This document shows positions 31,906 through 35,096 of a stretch of DNA of 35,096 nt, piece after piece. Numbering within the stretch: the first letter of the stretch is position 1; every line of letters begins with the position of its first letter. The position numbers were made by a program, and so were the translations under genes. Under the pieces are notes generated by a model. The model had not been told where the DNA came from. It did no database searches and was given only the letters and a program-made list of their open reading frames with translations. The stretch comes from Terriglobales bacterium (lineage in GTDB: Bacteria; Acidobacteriota; Terriglobia; Terriglobales; Acidobacteriaceae): the NCBI GenBank assembly GCA_025980765.1, contig JAICXB010000038.1, positions 1 through 35,096 on the forward strand. Direction: 5' to 3'.

Positions 31906-32403
31906 CTATTCCAAACCGGAATTGCCGGAGTTTGTGGCGGAACTGGCTCTCCAATTTCCCGACCAACGTGGGACCGGCAGCGCATACCGGAAAAACCGGG
32001 GATGGCCGCGCATTTTCCAATAATGGGACTTGTATGAGGCGATCCTGACGCCTCGACGCAGCGCGCTGAGGAACGTGCTGTCTTGAGGATCGACCACAAT
32101 TCCCACGTGTCCGGGCCATACGATCAGGTCTCCCGATTTGGGACGGAACACCCGCTTAAAAGCCTGAGTTCCACGGTACAGCACCGTGGAGGGCTCGTAT
32201 TCGTAGAAGAGACCCGCCTCAGCATAAAGAAAATGCACAAAATGCGAGCAGTCGAGAGTAGTGCGGTCCACAGCAGTTCCCATTGCGAGAAGCGCATCGC
32301 TGTCGATTGGGGGAATACTTCTGGAATGAGCTGGGGGTTCTCCCCAAAGGAGAGGTTGTACTAGGAAAGCCAACAAAATTCCAGCCGATAAAAAATTGCG
32401 CAT
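31906..32403 (-). CDS. Exported NlpC/P60-type cysteine peptidase
   Basis: This 165-residue cell-wall-type peptidase has a signal peptide (MRNFLSAGILLAFLVQPLLW). Its domain shows the NlpC/P60 pattern: catalytic Cys52 in TTLDCSHFVHFLY, His99 in PGHVGIVV and a third polar residue probably His127 in YKSHYWK. GDLIVWPGHVGIVVD is the most characteristic segment. Members cut peptide cross-links (gamma-D-Glu to diamino acid) in peptidoglycan or related amides. The stop codon lies 25 bp from the 3' end of the oppositely oriented tRNA-Lys. It is the last gene of a minus-strand series with the propeller lipoprotein (119-bp gap) and DAHP synthase, but cotranscription is not certain. Confidence 0.87.
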   Translation of the reverse strand: MRNFLSAGILLAFLVQPLLWGEPPAHSRSIPPIDSDALLAMGTAVDRTTLDCSHFVHFLYAEAGLFYEYEPSTVLYRGTQAFKRVFRPKSGDLIVWPGHVGIVVDPQDSTFLSALRRGVRIASYKSHYWKMRGHPRFFRYALPVPRWSGNWRASSATNSGNSGLE

Positions 32404-32522
32404 AGCTCGATCGCAGTGTTGAGGATTGTTTCCTCAGTTCGATGCGCTTTGCTGAGATGCGGGAGAAGCTGAATCGAGAGTTGCTGGATGGATTTTTATG
32501 CAGGAGAGACTCTGGTTGTGAG

Positions 32523-33797
32523 TTACTTCTGGAAAGACTTCTGCTCTGCTGGGGAGGGTGGCTTGCGCAGAATGAAGGCTTTCACCGCGATTGCATTTGG
32601 CTGCTGTCCGACGGGAATGATTGTTAGAAGCACAGCGCCATTTTTTGCTGCCGTGCGGACGACACTGACGTCCCCTGCGGCGGTATCTGCGACAAACAGA
32701 AAATTCTGATTGGGAGAGAGCGCCAGTGCATCTGGCCGGCGGCCCACGTGGACCGTGCCAATCAGCTTGCCGTCATCCACGCTGTAAATGCCAACTGTAT
32801 CGGAATTGAAGTTGCTCACATAAAGCACCGAACTATCGGAACTGACGATCGCGCGCACCGGCCCGGCGCCGATTACATGACTTGCCTGCACCTCGTTGGT
32901 CGCCGTAGAGATTTCCGAGATGGAGTCGGAGCCGAAGTTGCTCACGAAGATCTCCCCGCCGTCCGGTTTCAGCGCCAGATGGAGCGGAGTCTTGCCAACA
33001 TCGAGCAAAGCCAGCAGACGATCGGGGCCAAATCCGGACTGGGCGCTATGCGGGCTTGCCCGCGGGGAATTCCGGCTGGATTTGATTTCCATCGCAGCGC
33101 CGCCCTGCGTCTCCACCTGCTTTCCTGGCGGATTCAGTGCCACGCTTGCCACCTGATCGGCCGCGCTGCAGGCGACGAATGCCTTGCTGGAATCGCCGAG
33201 TATCGCGACGTCAGTCGGCTGCGTACAGACCGGAACCGAGGAGCGCACTGCAAGCTTTTCGGTGTCGATGACCGAAACGGAATTGCCGAGTCGTTCGCTC
33301 ACCACCACTAGCGTGCCGTCTTTCGAAACACGCGCCAGTCCGGGCCCGCTGCCTACCGGAATGTTGCGCAGCACGCGACGGTTGACTAGGTCGATCACCG
33401 ACACGCTGTTCGATCCGGAGTTGGCCACGTATGCGCGCTTGCCATCGGCAGACACATCAATGAAAAAAGGAGCACGCTCCACCGGAATAGTTCCCACCAC
33501 GCGGTTCTGCTCGGCGTCAATTACGCTGATGGAATTTCCGCCGGTGTTTACCGCATAAATTTCATTCTTCTGCGGGTTGGCTGCAATTCCTGTGGGATTT
33601 GCGCCAACCGGTATTGTCGCGATCAGCCGGTAATTGCGCATGTCCAGCACGGAAACACTGTTGCTCTTGCCGTTGCTCACGTAGGCATATTCGCGATAAG
33701 CGGGCGGATAGTCGGGCAGTTTCTGACATCCCGCGCTGAGGATGGTGAGCAGCGCAATCGCAAAGCGGCCAACACGTGGAACAAAACGAAGGGACAC
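32523..33797 (-). CDS. YVTN beta-propeller lipoprotein
   Basis: This 424-residue lipoprotein has a leader ending in lipobox LSAGC, giving Cys24 as the lipid-modified residue. Repeated blades follow the YVTN pattern: YAYVSNGKSNSVSVLDM, IYAVNTGGNSISVID, AYVANSGSNSVSVID, IFVSNFGSDSISEIS and LYVSNFNSDTVGIYS. Each is followed by a variant of VIGTIPVGxxPxxIA. A Ser/Pro-rich stretch (about residues 240-265) interrupts blade spacing. The start is GTG 33797, the only start that keeps the leader intact, though its ribosome site is weak. The gene lies 47 bp downstream of DAHP synthase on the same strand. It probably sits on the outer membrane or periplasmic face as a binding scaffold; the ligand is unknown. 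Confidence 0.88.
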   Translation of the reverse strand: MSLRFVPRVGRFAIALLTILSAGCQKLPDYPPAYREYAYVSNGKSNSVSVLDMRNYRLIATIPVGANPTGIAANPQKNEIYAVNTGGNSISVIDAEQNRVVGTIPVERAPFFIDVSADGKRAYVANSGSNSVSVIDLVNRRVLRNIPVGSGPGLARVSKDGTLVVVSERLGNSVSVIDTEKLAVRSSVPVCTQPTDVAILGDSSKAFVACSAADQVASVALNPPGKQVETQGGAAMEIKSSRNSPRASPHSAQSGFGPDRLLALLDVGKTPLHLALKPDGGEIFVSNFGSDSISEISTATNEVQASHVIGAGPVRAIVSSDSSVLYVSNFNSDTVGIYSVDDGKLIGTVHVGRRPDALALSPNQNFLFVADTAAGDVSVVRTAAKNGAVLLTIIPVGQQPNAIAVKAFILRKPPSPAEQKSFQK

Positions 33798-33844
33798 GAT
33801 TATGGAGATCAGTTCGCTGCAGCCTGAAGTGTAGCAGCCAAATG

Positions 33845-34936
33845 CTAATGCGCCGCTGCCGGACGCGAAGTTGGCTCCACTGCAAGCACGGTCTCGGCTA
33901 CGGGATCGAGCGGTGCAACGACTCCCCGCTTCAGCACTGCAGCGATCTGCTTTACCTCCGACACAAGTTCCTCAAATTGATCCGGCAAGATAGATTGCGG
34001 ACCATCTGACAGCGCGTGGTCAGGATCATGGTGGACTTCGACAATCAATCCATCGGCGCCAACTGCAATGGCGGCGCGCCCCATCGGCAGTACCTTATTG
34101 CGTTTGCCGGTTCCATGACTCGGATCGACCAGGATGGGCAAATGGCTCAGGCGCTGCACCGCGGGAATGAGGCTGAGGTCCAGCGTGTTGCGCGTGTGAT
34201 CGGCGAATGTGCGTACGCCACGTTCACACAAAATCACGTTATAGTTGCCCTCGCTCATAATGTATTCGGCAGCCATGAGGAATTCTTCCAGGGTCGCAGA
34301 CATTCCCCGTTTGAGCAGGACAGGTTTGCGAGTGCGCCCGGCGTGCTTCAGCAATGAGAAATTCTGCATGTTCCGCGCGCCGATCTGGATTACGTCTGCA
34401 TACTCCTCCACCAGCTCCAGTGACTCATTGTCGATCGCCTCCGTGACTACCAGCAAGCCGAAGCGCTCGCGCACTTCGGCCATGATTTTCAGGCCGTCTT
34501 CCCCAAGTCCCTGGAAGGTGTAGGGAGATGTCCGCGGTTTGTAAGCGCCGCCACGAAAGAAATGGGCTCCGGCACGCGCAACCTGCTCACCGATCGTCAT
34601 GGCCTGCTCGCGAGACTCGATCGAGCACGGGCCGGCCATGATCACGATGTCCTTGCCTCCGATGGCAACGTGAGTTCCTGGAAAAAGGATGACTGTGTTG
34701 TCGGGTTTAATATCGCGGCTGACGAGTTTGTAAGGCTTGCTGACGCGAATGACTTCGCCAACACCGGGCATCTCCTCAAGGCTGCCGGCCTCCACTGTCC
34801 CCTGGTTTCCTGTGATGCCGATCGCAGTGCGCTGAGCGCCTGGAATGGGATGGGCACGAAGTCCGAGAGCTTCGATCTTATTGCAAACCGCGCGCACCTG
34901 CTCTTCGGTGGCCTGTGACCGCATCACTACTAACAT
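33845..34936 (-). CDS. aroF: 3-deoxy-7-phosphoheptulonate (DAHP) synthase, type I-beta with N-terminal regulatory domain
   Basis: This enzyme catalyses the first step of the shikimate pathway: phosphoenolpyruvate plus erythrose-4-phosphate gives DAHP. The 363-residue product has an N-terminal ferredoxin-like domain (about 1-70, [17 protein letters not shown]), the tyrosine-sensing domain of Thermotoga-type enzymes. The barrel follows with AGPCSIES (metal ligand Cys104), [18 protein letters not shown] (Lys133, Arg135 for phosphate/PEP), [14 protein letters not shown] and [12 protein letters not shown] 34936, preceded by GAGGA nine bases upstream, is preferred to a longer frame from 34993 whose extra residues are not part of the family. 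The C-terminus is about 25 residues longer than usual and Ala/Pro-rich. It is followed after 47 bp by the propeller gene. Confidence 0.96.
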   Translation of the reverse strand: MLVVMRSQATEEQVRAVCNKIEALGLRAHPIPGAQRTAIGITGNQGTVEAGSLEEMPGVGEVIRVSKPYKLVSRDIKPDNTVILFPGTHVAIGGKDIVIMAGPCSIESREQAMTIGEQVARAGAHFFRGGAYKPRTSPYTFQGLGEDGLKIMAEVRERFGLLVVTEAIDNESLELVEEYADVIQIGARNMQNFSLLKHAGRTRKPVLLKRGMSATLEEFLMAAEYIMSEGNYNVILCERGVRTFADHTRNTLDLSLIPAVQRLSHLPILVDPSHGTGKRNKVLPMGRAAIAVGADGLIVEVHHDPDHALSDGPQSILPDQFEELVSEVKQIAAVLKRGVVAPLDPVAETVLAVEPTSRPAAAH

Positions 34937-35096
34937 CGATGAATTCCTCGCTAGCTTCTTTCCAGTGTAATCAACGCAAACCAAGCTCCGCAATGCGCTT
35001 TAGATGTGGTGTGTCAACACGTTGTTCCCATCGAGGCCGGAGCGACTGATGGGTGGAGCGTTGGCCAGACTAGCATGCGGACGGTGCCAGTTGTAC
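34937..35096. other. Upstream region of DAHP synthase to window edge
   Basis: These 160 bp show no recognisable gene. A 6-bp hairpin CCCATC/GATGGG spans 35027-35053. On the minus strand a TTGACA (35014-35019) lacks a -10 box at suitable distance, so no promoter is called. No T-box or attenuator-like structure was seen. Confidence 0.4.

Overview
The window looks like a chromosomal segment of an acidobacterium, probably class Terriglobia. The evidence is moderate-to-high GC, a PadR regulator of the type greatly expanded in Acidobacteria, a secreted cytochrome c/copper-monooxygenase fusion of a kind common in that phylum, and intergenic gaps filled with word-like palindromic repeats. It carries one tRNA (Lys, TTT) and no phage, insertion-sequence transposase or CRISPR array. 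The species assignment is inference.

Layout. 1-189 (-) is the N-terminal part of a PadR repressor with an 18-bp near-palindrome just upstream. 596-8375 (+) is an MdtABC-like RND efflux operon: an adaptor and two permeases, with no outer-membrane channel gene. 8504-10633 (+) is a secreted prolyl oligopeptidase. 10761-12904 (-) is a compact three-gene operon: an EthD-like protein, a FAD subunit resembling the beta subunit of 4-hydroxybenzoyl-CoA reductase with its [4Fe-4S] cysteines, and an amidohydrolase. It is divergent from a pirin/quercetinase-like gene (13115-14020, +). 14130-15461 (+) is the cytochrome c/PHM-like fusion. 15523-17652 (-) holds a Spy/CpxP-like periplasmic protein, a HAD phosphatase and an SDR oxidoreductase. 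17982-19625 (+) is an exported Gln/Ala/Pro-rich protein with a near-consensus promoter. 19755-22898 (+) is a giant FAD/Fe-S D-2-hydroxyacid dehydrogenase with a hydrophobic C-terminal tail, followed by an MscS-type channel (23019-24035, +).

24032-24788 (-) is a PIN-toxin/ribbon-helix-helix antitoxin pair, toxin gene first, with a palindrome inside its core promoter. 25014-25628 (+) is a small exported single-pass membrane protein. 25963-30190 (-) is a two-component set: an NtrC-type regulator, a histidine kinase and a Pro-rich lipoprotein. A repeat element separates the regulator from the kinase. 30724-31743 (+) is an exported beta-propeller protein, followed by tRNA-Lys. 31906-34936 (-) encodes an NlpC/P60 peptidase, a YVTN beta-propeller lipoprotein and a DAHP synthase, in the order DAHP synthase, propeller, NlpC as transcribed.

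Many genes act in the envelope: efflux, exported peptidases, lipoproteins, propellers, a Spy-like chaperone, an MscS channel and the kinase. The least conventional parts are the orphan HcrB-like operon, the possibly leaderless toxin-antitoxin promoter, a Ser-rich insertion in one RND pump, and at least five different palindromic repeat elements, most in a gap of their own. All functions are read from sequence patterns alone.
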